From contig OZ231126.1 of assembly GCA_965153355.1 (NCBI GenBank), positions 48,918,001-48,982,000 of the forward strand: DNA of 64,000 bases, given 5' to 3'. Made by a program: the position numbers and the translations under genes. Below the pieces are notes generated by a model, which ran no database searches, had not been told where the DNA came from, and was given only the letters and a program-made list of their open reading frames with translations. Each line of letters opens with the position of its first letter. Within the stretch, counting starts at the first letter, position 1. Positions 23,400 through 43,389 of the stretch are shown here, piece after piece. Source of the stretch: Flaccisagitta enflata (lineage: Eukaryota; Chaetognatha; Sagittoidea; Aphragmophora).

Positions 23400-23522
23400 A
23401 GGTGCGACAAAGCACCTCTATAACTGGCTGTGTCTGTTGGTCGGTTGGTCTGTCGGTCGGTCGGGTAACGCATTCGTTCGACGATCCACACGTCGCACCT
23501 TATTGGCCTACTTGGCCTTGTT
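23400..23522 (+). mobile_element. HINE-like element, subfamily C, with a precise empty site
   Basis: A 123-base insertion in copy 2 of the duplication. It has the hairpin AGGTGCGACAAAGCACCT, CTATAACTGGCTGTGTC, a (GTCN)n run, GTCGCACCT and GGCCTTGTT. The unfilled copy reads TTTTTAAAA at 19681-19689, and here TTTTT and AAAA flank the insert. No target duplication is needed, as expected of rolling-circle Helentron-type insertion. Confidence 0.85.
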
Positions 23523-23979
23523 AAAATTGACTGACATTGAATTGATTAGTGCTGCGAGGAAAAAGATGAGAGGGAACGGGGGGGGGGGGGGGCAACGCCA
23601 ACGGTGCTCGGTGCTGAGGTTGGAGATGGGTGAAGGATTGGGGCCGGGGGGGGGGGGTCCGACGGAAGTGAGTGGGCAGTCTTCCATGAAAGCGGCGATG
23701 GTATTGTTTTAGATAGATTTGAAGCATTGTGAGATGTTAATGTTAGTAGCAATTTAAGCTAAGTGGTTGATGGTGTTGTAAAAAACATTTGCATTGTATT
23801 CCATCAATAACAAATTCGTCATGCATTTAGTATACTAATAGTAACAAAACGTATTCTAATGTTGCGCAATTCACAGAGACTTAAAATATATGACTTGGAA
23901 CAACATTGCTTCATTGAAAAAAATGTATGATCAAACAATCCCTTCTAGTTGTTGAGGGCGCCGTAAGTCCGGTATTTTG

Positions 23980-24185
23980 AGTTGCGGACGCGCAACTCTA
24001 TAAGAGGCTTAGTCCGTCCATTGGTCCGTTGGTCCGTCGGGTGTCATCGAGTTGAAAAGTGGGAAAATGAGCGCTTTAGATACTTTTTGTGTATGTTTGA
24101 GTGTGGGAGGTGGGTTGGGGTGTGGATGGGGGTTGGATGCCCCTGCCCACCCGTCCGCAACGATATTGTGACCCCACGTCACTTG
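23980..24185 (+). mobile_element. HINE-like element, subfamily B
   Basis: Hairpin AGTTGCGGACGCGCAACT, CTATAAGAGGCTTAGTCC, a short (GTCN)n run, a GT/GGGT-rich middle, then CGTCCGCAACG and ACCCCACGTCACTTG. Only a few (GTCN) units, so the core is contracted. Confidence 0.78.
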
Positions 24186-24519
24186 ATCATTCAACGAGGA
24201 CAGTGTAGTGGGAGAGGGGGGAAGGGGGGAGGGTTTAGAGCTGGCCCAAGTTTCGGGGGTTCGTTGATACTCGATCTAGGGTCGGTTGAGGGGGGTATTT
24301 AAAGCGGAGCAGATGGAGGGTGTTTTTCTTTCTTGAAACCGCATCCTGCTTTTTCTCTCCGTCCTCGTTCTCTTCATCCCAACTGGACGAGTTCACAGGG
24401 TCATTAGAACATGTTCTAATTACTGTTTAGTCTCATCACAGCGTGAAAATAGCCTACACATTTTTGAATGTACATTTTCTCCCTTTTGAGTGGCGGCCCC
24501 AAAGGCACCGGTGTCCGTC

Positions 24520-24770
24520 TGTCTGTTCGTTGGTCCGTCGGTCCATCGGTCCATCTATCACGCCTGTGCAAAATATGCATTTCGTAGCTCTTTTCAGCCT
24601 CGGCAAGATCCCACACTGGATCAAATGATGATTAACGTGTTTTTAGAGGCTCCTTTCTAGGAAGAGTCTCTGTCCATCAATCCCCTCCCATAAATCACAC
24701 ATTCTCAGCGCGCAGATCACTCCACGCAGTGACACAATCAGGACGCATCGTTGCCTGATCAGGCTTGTAT
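24520..24770 (+). mobile_element. HINE-like subfamily D remnant
   Basis: A (GTCN)n run at 24520-24558, CACGCCTGTGCAAAA, GGCAAGATCCCACACTGGATC, and a diverged 3' end (GACGCATCGTTGCC and GATCAGGCTTGTA). Related to 16851-17030. Confidence 0.55.
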
Positions 24771-24800
24771 ACTCTATCGCTTCCTCTTCATCCTTCCAAA

Positions 24801-25360
24801 TTACTGCCTTACGTTTTTTTACCAACTCAAGAAAAAGTCAGTGTAAAACTTTATAAGGCGAGGAAAAATGTAAAAAAAAAAAGAAGAGTAACAAAAAGAC
24901 GAAGAAAAGAGAAAAAAATAAAGAAAGAGAAAGAGAGAGAGAGAAAAAAAAGAGAAAAAGAAAAAGAAAAAAAATCAGTAAAGAAGAAAGAAAGGCAAAA
25001 AAAAAAAAAAAAAAATAGGGAGAGGAAATGAAAAAAAAAGAAAAGAAAAAGAAAAAAGAAAAAGAACAAGGCCGGGTACACGGCTACCGATGTCGCATGC
25101 GGGTGGGCAGAAGCCATATTTGAGATCACCAGATCATTTTGGCAGGAGCAGTGAGGTTACTGTCTTACGTTTTTTTACCAACTCAAGAAAAAGTCAGTGT
25201 AAAACTTTTTAAGGCGAGGAAAAATGTAAAAAAAAGAAGAGTAACAAAAAGAAAAGAGAGAAAAATAAAGAAAGAGAAAGAGAGAGAAAAAAAAAGAGAA
25301 AAAGAAAAAGAACAAAAGTCAGTAAAGAAATAGAAAGGCAAAAACATAGGGAGAGGAAAT
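24801..25360. repeat. Direct duplication of about 200 bases within A/G-rich DNA
   Basis: The block starting TACGTTTTTTTACCAACTCA at about 24810 recurs at about 25167, with the following GGCGAGGAAAAATGT and the same purine-rich tail. The 358-base period encloses a HINE 3' end (reverse, 25068-25155: CAAGGCCGGGTACACGGCTA). Confidence 0.7.
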
Positions 25361-25723
25361 GAAAAAAAAGAAAAGAAAAAGAAAAAGAAAAAGAAAAAGA
25401 AAAAGGAAAACGGAAAAAGGAAAGAAAACAACAGATAAACAAAAGAAAAAATAAGGAAAACAAAAAAAAAAAAAAAAAAAAAGAAAAGAAAAAGAAAAGG
25501 AAGAAGAAAAAGAAAAGAAAAAAAAGGATAGAAAGGATAAAAGGGATAGAAAAAGAAAAGAAAAGGAAAAGGAAAAGGAAAAGGAAAAGGAAAAGGAAAA
25601 GGATAAAGAAAAAGGATAGAAAGGATAAAAGGGATAGAAAAAGAAAAGAAAAGGAAAAGGAAGAGGAAAAGGAAAAGGAAAAGGAAAAAGAAAAAAAAAG
25701 AAAAAAAAAGAAAAAGAATAATA

Positions 25724-25815
<92 letters not shown>
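25360..25815. repeat. (GAAAAG)n purine tract ending in (CA)n
   Basis: A/G-only sequence with AAAGG and GAAAAA units, including a repeated 75-base sub-block (about 25515-25560 and 25610-25655), followed by about 90 bases of CA. Confidence 0.95.
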
Positions 25816-25820
<5 letters not shown>

Positions 25821-26995
25821 CAAAAGGAAATAGAAATAGAAATAAATGCGCTATTTCCCACTTTCCCACTCGAGCATCATGGAGGGACGGACGAGAACTA
25901 ACGGATGAACAAAGCTTCTTATAGAGTCGCTAGTCCGCGACTAAAAAGAGTAACAGAGCTGTGTAAAATAATTCTTTATTTTCCTCGTCCCTAATTTCAG
26001 CTTGTTTTCTCCGAGATTTGTTTCTTTGAGTCAAGTTATGTAAATAAACCACTTTTACAAAGTAATGAAAACATAAATTTTAGCCAAACGTAGACATTTT
26101 CAGAATTAACAACGCAACTCAAGAGGCAGGTTCAGAGCTCTACTCTCGGCGTCGACCCAATAGGTCGGTGCGTCTATCCATAAGACCGTAACTGTGAGTT
26201 CGCCTCACGACCAGTATGTCCGAAATTCAGTCGGTCCGAATTTCAGTCCGTCCTTTTCCCTTCGCACTGTCAAGTAAGGACGCGAATTTATCGACTTTAC
26301 GTGGAAGAATGATACGCCCTGATCATGTCAAATAAGGTCATGTAGCCGAAAATACACGCCTGTTTGATCGTCGTACGAATGCATGAAGCACCGACAGAAA
26401 GACAGACCGACAGGCATGACCATAGAAGTGCCTTGGCGCACGTAACATACAAGTGAACTTCCGCTTAACACAAACAGTTAAATGACAAGTTCAAAAGTAA
26501 GTCGCGGCTTATCCGATGTACGATGTTGAGTATATGGTGATTTTGATAAACATTTGGCCTTGTCATATTTAAATGAGTGTGCGTTGCAACTGAATGTTCT
26601 TAGTCGCGTGCGCCAGACTCTGTAAGTGTCACCCTTTATGTCTGTCCGTCGGTCGGTTAGTCGGTCAGTCAAGTTATTTTGCCGGTCATATTGTGTTAAA
26701 TGCTTTGATGAGTAAAGATTGTTCATAACATAAATGTTAAAGAGAGTTAAAAAAAAATTTAGAAATTGTTAAAATTGAAAGAGGGATTAAGGTGTTTAAA
26801 AAGGGTTTTAAAAGGGTTGAAAACGTATTCACAAGATCATTCTTCATCAAATTGATCGTCGTCCAGGCCGCTGCCTTTAAAGGGAAAGAACGCTGTTGGT
26901 CGGGGGGTAAGAAAGTAAAAGAGTAGGAAAACAACCAGGAGAACAGGAATGTGCAGTTTCTCAATAATCAACGAATTCTTTGAGCAATCGAGTAC
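25815..26995. other. Intergenic DNA with HINE remnants, no gene
   Basis: A reverse HINE 5' end at 25885-25944 (CTTATAGAGTCGC, CGCGACTAAAA). A forward remnant at 26600-26680 (TAGTCGCGTGCGCCAGACTC and a short GTCGGTCGG run). The rest is not recognisable. Confidence 0.45.
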
Positions 26996-26997
<2 letters not shown>

Positions 26998-27044
<47 letters not shown>

Positions 27045-27221
27045 TCTCTCATTTCCCTAGGTTGCGGGATGAATGAACAAATAAACACGACGGAACACAC
27101 AAAAACTTTTTGAACGCAAAGAAAGGATCTTTAACTAATATAAAGAGATTTAAAAGAAACCTTTGAAACCTCTTCTTTATTCTTCCATTTTCGGGAGAAA
27201 ACACAGGGGAGAGAGAGAGAT

Positions 27222-27312
<91 letters not shown>
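26998..27312. repeat. (CT)n at 26998-27042 and (GA)n at 27206-27312
   Basis: Two facing tracts of complementary dinucleotides about 160 bases apart, so single strands of this region could pair CT with GA. Confidence 0.95.
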
Positions 27313-27313
<1 letters not shown>

Positions 27314-28032
27314 AACGAAAGGCCAGAGAAGAACAGACAGACAAATGTGCTGACGAACCGGCAAACCCTCAAACAAACAAACAAACAGACAAACACACTG
27401 AAATTGTAAATGACAAACTGACCGATAGAAACAAGAGGAAAAAACCAAAGCTGAGGGTAAAAGAAGGGTAGAAGAAATTAGAAAGAAAGGACGAAATCAG
27501 GAAAGAAAGAGAGAAAATAGAGAAAAAAAAACAGACAAAAATGATGAGAACGAAAGAAAAAACATTATAGAAAAGAAAGAATAAAGAAAGATTGAGAAAA
27601 AAAGCCAGGACGAGTGAGATACTTAAAAAAGATGACGAAAACGGGAAAAAAGAAAAACAGAAAGAATGGGAAAAGAAAAAAACCTGAAGATAAGAAAATT
27701 TGATTAAATGAGAAAACTGAAAAAGAGAAGAAGCGACCTTTAGAACCAGTGAGAGATCGTCAGAGAGTAGTAGTTGCTGTCCCTTTCAAGCGAAGACAAT
27801 CTCTTTATGAAGATATCTCTCACATCGAAAAAAAAATACTAGAAAAAAAGCAACATCTTGACCAATGATTCCAAACTTAGTCTAGTCTCCCAGTATTCCT
27901 ATAAGCGGTCTGTGTCTGTCTTTCTGCTTAACAGCCTGATGAAAGTTTCTCCTATTCAATCTCTGTCTTTCCGAATCTCTGTCTCTTTCTTTTAGTCTCT
28001 TTCTGACTCTGGTGTCCCGTTACTGTCTAGCT

Positions 28033-28035
<3 letters not shown>

Positions 28036-28121
<86 letters not shown>

Positions 28122-28300
28122 GTGATCACAGCTGCTGTGGGTTCTTCGAAACAATATTGCCGACCGCTACCGCTTCTGATCGGCGTCGTTTCCGACCGAT
28201 GCCGCTACCGCTTCTGATCGGCGTCATTTCCGACCGATGCCGCTACCGGTCGGCGTCATTTCCGACCGATGCCGTTTCCGGTCGGCTTTGCGGGTCGGCA
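28036..28300. repeat. (CT)n followed by a GC-rich 33-base minisatellite
   Basis: CT at 28036-28119. Then units of about 33 bases (GATCGGCGTCATTTCCGACC core) from 28178 to about 28270 with shorter CGGTCGGC variants to 28320. It is unusually CpG-rich for the window and is followed by a strong donor-like TATG/GTAAGG at 28517. It could mark an upstream exon or promoter, but nothing else supports that. Confidence 0.75.
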
Positions 28301-28559
28301 AAGTTTTCGGTCGGCGTTTGTTTTCGGCCGCCGCGATTCCCCTTTTCCATTGCATCGTCGTCACTCGCATTGCAAGGCTAACGTCACTGCCGGTTTCTTT
28401 TTTTTTCACCCTATTGTCTCCAGATTTTCGTACCGGCAACAAAATATTTTCTTATTCCACCTTTACCATTCGGTTTTTATCGGCGACTTTTCTTTCTTTC
28501 TTTTCGACATCTTGCGTATGGTAAGGCCTCGGAGGCTATGAATACTTTAATGGCTGGGG

Positions 28560-29240
28560 GACAAAGCTGAAGGGTTTTGCGTTTTACAATTTTCAAGTTT
28601 TGTTTGTGTTATTCATTATCACATTATGTGTGATGTTTTATTTCAATAAACAAGTCGCGCGCGGAGGGCGGGGTCAGGGGCAGTGAGGCAAAACCGTATT
28701 GGTAATTAAGCAGGGGCTGTGATACAAAAAACTGCTCACAGTCCCCAAAAAAAAGAGAGAAAAAGCAAAGTGTTGCAAACTGACATGACAAACCGAACGA
28801 CCGATCGTCTGACTGACATATATATCGAGTTATAGAACCGCAAGCACACGATTGATTTCGCGTGCAAATGGTCTGGGGCTGCGTTAAACAGAACTTGTTT
28901 TAGTTACCGGGCAGGGGTAGTCATCCAAATAAATATTCGTGTAGGCTTGAAAAAATAAAACAGTGACCAATCAATTGACTGCACGACTTCTTTCAGTCGC
29001 ATAACTCGCACCGTCGCAGGCATGCGTTGTCTTGGCCAAGAAATTTACATAAACATGCTCGAAACAGGAAGAAATTAGTCAAATAAGGTTTTAAAATCAG
29101 ATTAAAACAAATTCATTGAACTTAAGGAGAAGCGAGCGAATGCACGATTTTTCTTCTTTGCTTAACAAGGCCAAGAATAGTAAACTCATGCGTACCGATG
29201 CCCTGCTTGCACTGATCATCTAAAGAAGTGGAGCGGGAGT
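28560..29240. other. Non-coding DNA, no gene recognised
   Basis: Contains AATAAA at 28647 after an AT-rich stretch, but no convincing upstream coding exon. Nothing else seen. Confidence 0.4.
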
Positions 29241-29241
29241 T

Positions 29242-29604
29242 GGGCAGCGGCGCCAAAAGGCCGAAGTCCTGGAATGAATTTCCAAATGTCCTAAAAAAGT
29301 TGAGTGAATTTCCAAACGTTCATTTGAGACCTTAGAGAGGTGACATACTGGCTTTAATGGCTTAAGGGGTTTTCGCATTGGGAAAGTTATCGTGACATTT
29401 CTTAGGGAATATCTTGATGATGGGCCTGAGAAGCCTTAGAGGACTATTTGTTATAGAAGAGGCGGATTCCAAGTCTGAGGGATAAAATTTCTGGCCTGAG
29501 AGGGCTTATTTCAGGCATGGGAAGGACGATTAATTGCCTGAGATGGGGGGCAAGGGCGACTGATGGAAAAAGTCTATTCATGAATCGCGAGTCCGCGACT
29601 GAAA
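29242..29604. mobile_element. GGGCAGCGG-family / HINE composite remnant
   Basis: The left end GGGCAGCGGCGCCAAAAGGCC with GGAATGAATTTCC matches the long-TIR family. The middle has degenerate CCTGAGAGG..TTA minisatellite units. The right end is a HINE-type hairpin (GTCCGCGACTGAAAAA). Confidence 0.5.
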
Positions 29605-30064
29605 AACACCAATTTCTACTTTACCGGGTGTTCGAAAAAAAAAATATTGGTAGTTTAGAATAAACAATGAAGTATCAATAAATTTTGTTTGTTTTGATTT
29701 GATCTAAAACTGTAATACAATAAGTCATTAAAAAGTATTTCTTGTAGTTCTTTCAAACAATAGCTTGGACGAAAGACCAACTTTCCAGAACAGTGCCGAC
29801 ACTGTCTAGTTAAACTAAACGTTGATAGATTTCTCAAAAAAAAAACAAACAAACTAAACATTAATGAATTTTTAGCTTATGGATACATTCATTTTAAGAC
29901 AGCCATTCTTTACAATTTCTGAAACCGTGTAACGCGACCCGGTATTGTTTTTAATCAGCTCAATGCCATTCTTCGTAAAATGAGTTTGAACAAGGCTTCG
30001 TGTTTTTGTAAAGCCTGATAAGATCGGCAGAAGAAGATTAAAAAATTACAATCGACAAAGATTC

Positions 30065-30203
30065 AACAAGGCCGGATACACGGCCAATACCAGTTGCGGA
30101 CGGGTGGGCAGGGGCGGAAATTCGGGTTTTCACACTTTCCAACTCGCTCACCACGGACGGACGGACGGACAAAGCCTCTTATAGAGTTGCGTGTCCGCAA
30201 CTA
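30065..30203 (-). mobile_element. HINE-like element, mosaic A/B (reverse)
   Basis: On the minus strand it has a subfamily B 5' hairpin (AGTTGCGGACACGCAACT), TATAAGAGGCTTTGTCC and (GTCC)n. It ends with CGTCCGCAACTGG followed by the A-type 3' tail GTGTATCCGGCCTTGTT. A compact copy of about 139 bases that mixes modules of two subfamilies. Confidence 0.75.
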
Positions 30204-30807
30204 AAAATTCTCAAAAGGGGGAGCTGGAAGATTAGATAGGTGATCTTTCTTTCCCGTCGGACAATGCACTGAGACCTGATTGATGATTTCCCGCTGTGTC
30301 ATGGACGGGGGCGGTCATGGAGAGGGGCGGTGCTGCGGTGACCAAGGGAAGAGGCGGCGTTGATACAAACTGCTATGACGTCAACATCTGTTTGAAACAT
30401 GCACTCTCTAACTACAAGTTGAAATGAAACTCGTTGGCTTTCTCCACACAGCCACGCCATTCTTTCTGCCTACAATCAACAAAATTGATTTTCTTCCTTA
30501 ATCTTCGTCTTTGCTCGCACAAATTCAATTTCTTTTTTTTTCGCCAAATTTGGAGAAGGAAATAGAGAGAAAAAACTTCTCTTTATTATTTGCTCTTCTT
30601 TTTCTACTTTCTGATTCCTCTTTGTAGATTCAAGTGTTAAGCCGAATATCGTTAAATGTGGGCATTTTTAGAATTGGTCGACAACCGACAAACCGACAAA
30701 CCGACCAACAGACTGGATGACATTGAAAACGCTCGAACTCTTAAAACCCTCTAGCATTTTATTTCATTGGATCCGAAATCAGAATTCGTGCGATCCAATC
30801 ACTTTTT

Positions 30808-31017
30808 AGTCGCGTGCTACGCGACTCTACACCCCGCTTTGTCGGTCCGTCCGTCGGTCCGTCGGTCTATCCGTCCATCCGTCGGTCCGTCACACTTTAT
30901 TTTTCGGCGTTAATGGGGGTTTTGGCCTTATTGCTTCTGCCCAAATGTTCCACTGACCTCAATTATGGCCCCTCCCCACCCGCACGCGACTGGGGTAGCC
31001 GTGTATCCGGCCTTGTT
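30808..31017 (+). mobile_element. HINE-like element, subfamily A, just upstream of the CED-6/GULP gene
   Basis: Hairpin AGTCGCGTGCTACGCGACT, CTACACCCCGCTTTGTCGG, (GTCN)n, CACACTTTATTTTTCGGCG, CCTCCCCACC, GCACGCGACT and GTGTATCCGGCCTTGTT. It is complete, 210 bases, and ends about 215 bases before the predicted start codon, so it may sit in the promoter or 5' UTR. Confidence 0.82.
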
Positions 31018-31232
31018 AATGAGTCATTCGCATTAAATTCTAAATTTGGGATTTGCCAAACTGGCCGTGGCTCGAGTGGCCGGAAAATTTATTACTGGCT
31101 TACTCTTAGTTACCGTCTCATTTGATTCAACAAAGTAATCAAATCAGGAAAAACATTGAATTTATCGCCAAAAATTCGTTTGCAGCGTGAACGTTTTCTA
31201 AAAAGAACAAACAATAAGCATTGAACTACGTC

Positions 31233-39438
<8,206 letters not shown>

Positions 39439-39439
39439 C

Positions 39440-40436
39440 GCAGTATAACTGTATATTTGAGCAAAAACAATGAATACAATCAAAGAGAAAATGAATTTTA
39501 TCAACGGAAAAAATGACGATTCAATTTGATGTCATAATTGAAGATATGTTCCAATTGTTCCATTTATTTACCTTTCAGTCATTAATTTGAGCAACCAAAT
39601 CATTTCCCCCTCCCCCTCTCTCAAAATCGATGGTATACTGAACGCTTATGAACTTATATCGACAACTTAATCTTTTTCTGTGGTGGTCGTCAATTGGTCG
39701 AGGATGTTGATATCTTGTACGCGGCAGTGTTGAGTGAGACAATGATACTTACCTTCTTCTTCTGCCTCCCTATATTGCAAAACAAAATTGCCCTCCAACA
39801 GTTAAAGATGGTTTGTAATAAAAATATTCCCGAGTAAAAAACTTGCTGCACAATCTATTGAATAAATGGCAGTCTAGTAAAACTTAGTTAAGCGTTTTTT
39901 AGGACTTTTTCTGTCTTTCTTTGTTTCGGACGAGCAATTTTATCAGCTAATAGAGATGTCCGTTCATCGGTTTGCATTGATAAATCATGATTATCCATAA
40001 ATATTTTCATACATGCCCACTCCCTGCTTCATTGAATCCGTCCTTGATTCATATATTGACAAAAACTATGATTGACGTTCTGTCGAAATCTCGTTTGTGT
40101 CTCAATTATGCCCCATAAAAAGTTAGATTCTCGAAATGGCAATTGATGAATCAAAAGAGAGCATTGCACCGCCGCGCGCGTCCGATAAACACAGAATCTG
40201 CCTTATAAAATACTCTATTTGTTAATCGAGAAACTTTCAGTCCTTGCCTTATAACCTTGGGGAAATAAAAAATGGCGGAATTTTGAAAACTAATTCTATC
40301 TACCTTAAATTGAGAAAAACTAATTAAAATCGGTGATGTTTAGAAAGCTCGTCGAAAGATTTTTCATTTGGGTTGTGTCTGGGCACTCTGGCTCAAACCG
40401 TTTTAAAAGTTAAAGCTATTTGAATGAGACTACCCC
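39440..40436. other. CED-6/GULP 3' UTR and intergenic DNA
   Basis: Probable 3' UTR to roughly 39.84 kb (AATAAA at 39817). Beyond that no feature is recognised. Confidence 0.5.
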
Positions 40437-40440
40437 TTTT

Positions 40441-41444
40441 GGGCAGCGGCCCCGAAGGGGACGAAGTCCTGTAGAACACAGGGGGACTTTCGTTCGTCCG
40501 TTCGTTCGTTAGTTCGTTCGTTCGTCCGTCCGTCCGTTCGTCCCCCCCCTCTCAGGCCAAAAATCAGCCCTCTCAAGCCTGAAATCAGACCTCTCAAGCC
40601 TGAAATCAGCCCTCTCAAGCCTGAAATCAGCCCTCTCAAGCCTGAAATCAGCCCTCTCAGGCCTCAAATCAGCCTTCTCCAGCCTCAAATCAGCCTTCTC
40701 AAGCCTCTAAGTTGCCTTCTAGAGCCTTTCAATCAGCCCCCTGACCCCTCTCAGATCTAAGAAACCCCTACTTCTACAGGACTTTGTCGCCTTTGGGGCC
40801 CCTCCAAGCTCTTTCAGACTCATAATTTACCTTCTCAAGCCCTCTCAAACCTTGAATTGGCTCTCAAAGCTCTGTCAGACCTAATTGTAGCCCTCTAAAG
40901 CCTGAAATGAGACCTCTCAAGCCTGAAATCAGCCCTCTCAAGCCTGAAATAAGCCCTCTCAGACCTCAAATCAGCCTTTTGGGCAGCGGCCCCGAAGGGG
41001 ACGAAGTCCTGTAGAACACAGGGGGACTTTCGTTCGTCCGTTCATTTGTTTGTTTGTTCGTTCGTCCCCCCCCTCATCAGGCCCCTCAGGCCTCAAATCT
41101 GGCTTCTGAGACCTCGAATCTGGCCTCTCAGGCCTCAAATCCAGCCTCTCAGACCTCAAATCCAGCCTCTCAGGCCTCAAATCCAGCCTCCCAGGCCTCA
41201 AATCCAGCCTCCCAGGCCTCAAACCTGGCCTCTCAGGCCTCAAATTAGGCTTCTCCTGCCTCAAACCTAGCCTCTCAGGCCTCAAGTTAGGCGTCTCAGG
41301 CCTCAAATCAGCTATCTAAGCCTTAATTTATTGCTCTCAGGCTTCAAATCAGCCCTCCATAGCATTTTATCCACTTCTTCAGCAAGGACGAACGAAAGTC
41401 CCCCTGTGATCTACAGGACTTCGTCCCCTTCGGGGCCGCTGCCC
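40441..41444. mobile_element. Long-TIR minisatellite element, largest copy, internally duplicated
   Basis: The left 59 bases (GGGCAGCGGCCCCGAAGGGG...GACTTTCGTTCGTCC) are mirrored at the right end with about one mismatch. The same 60 bases recur identically at 40981-41040, exactly 540 bases from the first, so the left half was duplicated. The interior is two minisatellite blocks of about 21-base units, CTCTCAAGCCTGAAATCAGC (from 40550) and CTCTCAGGCCTCAAATCCAG (from 41075). No coding sequence; frames with PQIQPLR-like repeats are artefacts. Confidence 0.85.
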
Positions 41445-41529
41445 TGCTTCCCATTATTCCAATTCACAATCACTCAAAGCAGGGCAACGGGTATCGCTGA
41501 CCACATATTGCCCTTGGGCGACCTGTTCT

Positions 41530-42985
41530 GCTCTGACCTCATGTCAAGAATGATTGCTCAAAAACAAATATCCAAAAACCATAGTAAAACTTCTCAGATT
41601 TTGATAAAATTTGACCTGAAAGCAATACTCCATCTAACAGCAAAATTATCCAAATCAGACAGTTTTTTCTATCCTTTTTATCATGAGAAAGATTTTGAAA
41701 TTTTCAAGAAAAAACCGAGGTAATTCGTAATGCATTTTTTTCCAATTCCTTTTCATTGAGATACGGGCAGACCAGATAATGAGTAGTCTTATTCAAATCA
41801 CTGTATCTTCCAAACCATTTGAGCTAGAAATTCCAGACACGACTCAAATGAAAGATTTTTGATCTTTCAAAGAGCTTTCCAGGCATCACCAATTTTAACC
41901 TATTTTTCTGAAGAAAGGTTTCAAAAATCCGCCATTTTTCTATTTCCCCAAGGTTAGTTTTATTGCCATTTCGTTTTTGTAGTTTTTATGCGCTTAACTC
42001 CATCAAGTGAAAGAGTGTTTGACTCAGTTTAGGTGCTGTCTCAATCCCCTCCTCTGTTACAAATTCGCAAGCTCTTTAACTTAGCCGAGTCCAAAGGATG
42101 AACGAGCGATACAGATGAAATTAAATCCACTCCAACATTACTCACATAACCCACCATTTTTCCTAAAAAAAATTTCGGAAGCTTTTTAGTTTCTCAAAGG
42201 TTTCTTTTTCTTTTATCAGAAAAGATTAAAGTAATGGAATTAGAATTCAATCCCTGTCCTTGCCAAATACACCACTGTCTGACAGTTGATCCGGGTTAAG
42301 AACGACATTACTCTGGTTTTTTTAGCAGTTATGCCATTTTCATATGTGTACAATACAAGAACAATCGAAAGGGAAATCTTTCCAGGAGCGCTTTTTGAGT
42401 AATTCTCAAAATCGGAAAAAATTAGACCTATTTTCAATGCAGATTCTACTGGGGTGTGTTGACTCAATTTTTGATTCCATATTGTTAATCTAGGCAAAAT
42501 TCCCTTTCATTTGATAGAGCAAAGAATTTTCATTTTCATTTTTTGAGTCACCATTACAAAAAAGTAACCATAGCTCAAAACATGAAAACTTTCTTTCTGT
42601 AATAAACCATATAGTGTGACCTATCAAATGAAAAGAAATTTTGTATGACAGGGTGTGCAAAAAAATTCGCACTCGGTGTAATGCATAAAAACCTTACTTC
42701 TTATTGGAGTTATGAAATAAAATTTGAACCAGAGTATCCCAATTAGTCATACTAAAAGTAGAAGTCAAGAACAGCTGATAAAATTTCCATACATGGCCAA
42801 GATATACTTTTAAAAACAAACTGAAAATAACATATTTTATTGACAGAGCTGTGTTTTCTAAAAAAGAAAATTATAGCTACCTCAGTAGCCCCTAGATGGA
42901 TTGTTTTGGAAGAAATGCATCAAGGGGAGATAGTTAGGTCAAGCAGGAAGGGTTTCAGTCGACAAAAAATGATACATCAACTGAA
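41530..42985. other. Intergenic DNA, no gene recognised
   Basis: AT-rich sequence with short frames only. Nothing supported. Confidence 0.45.
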
Positions 42986-42995
42986 ATTAGACAAG

Positions 42996-43200
42996 ATATA
43001 GGACCGAATACACGGCTACCTAATTCACGTGCTGGCGGACAGGGGCAGTGATGAAATACGCTAACCCTTTATTTGGGCAAGGGCAGTACTGCAAAAACCG
43101 CCCGTAAACGCCAGAAATGGAAAAAATTAATATTTGATGGATGGATGAATGGACGGACACATGGACGGACGGACGGATGGACAAAGCGGGTTGTAGAGTA
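42996..43200 (-). mobile_element. HINE-like subfamily A element (reverse), 5' end lost
   Basis: On the minus strand it has CTCTACAACCCGCTTTGTCC, (GTCC)n, a GGGCAAGGGCAGTACTGC-type middle (reverse) and GTGTATTCGGTCC at the 3' end. The 5' hairpin is absent, and a Tigger-like MITE begins five bases away. Confidence 0.6.
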
Positions 43201-43204
43201 AATA

Positions 43205-43380
43205 CAGTCAGACCCCGCAATAACAGCCCCGCTTTTAAAGGTTCCCCATCAATAAAGGCCAACATTTTAAGGTTCAAAATGACAGTTTCTAATGTGATTT
43301 CACCTCTCTTTAAAGGTGACCCTGAGATAAAGGTGAAAAAGCTTCAGTCCCAATGGGACCGATGAGGCGGGGTCCTACTG
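43205..43380. mobile_element. Tigger/pogo-like MITE, copy 2
   Basis: 176 bases, starts CAGTCAGACCCCGCAATAAC, ends GCGGGGTCCTACTG, flanked by TA on both sides. Same element as 4663-4838, in the opposite orientation. Confidence 0.82.
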
Positions 43381-43389
43381 TATAGCAAA

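Larger units (their letters stand above)
19937..23774 (+). repeat. 2-kb tandem duplication, copy 2, expanded by two insertions
   Basis: Resembles 17943-19936 but is split at 21305 by a 1.7-kb element and at 23400 by a 123-base HINE. Small differences (a roughly 30-base loss near 20700, (G)n growth near 23580 and 23650) show that the copies are diverging. Confidence 0.85.

Noticed and set aside
28269-28541. 90-residue frame with Arg/Phe-rich sequence
   Set aside because: Starts in the CGGTCGGC minisatellite; no recognisable motif. The strong TATG/GTAAGG donor nearby is noted but unsupported as an exon.
40971-41306. Repeated LRPERPGLRP-type 111-residue frame
   Set aside because: A translation of the 21-base minisatellite in the long-TIR element; length is a multiple of three, so frames stay open by chance.
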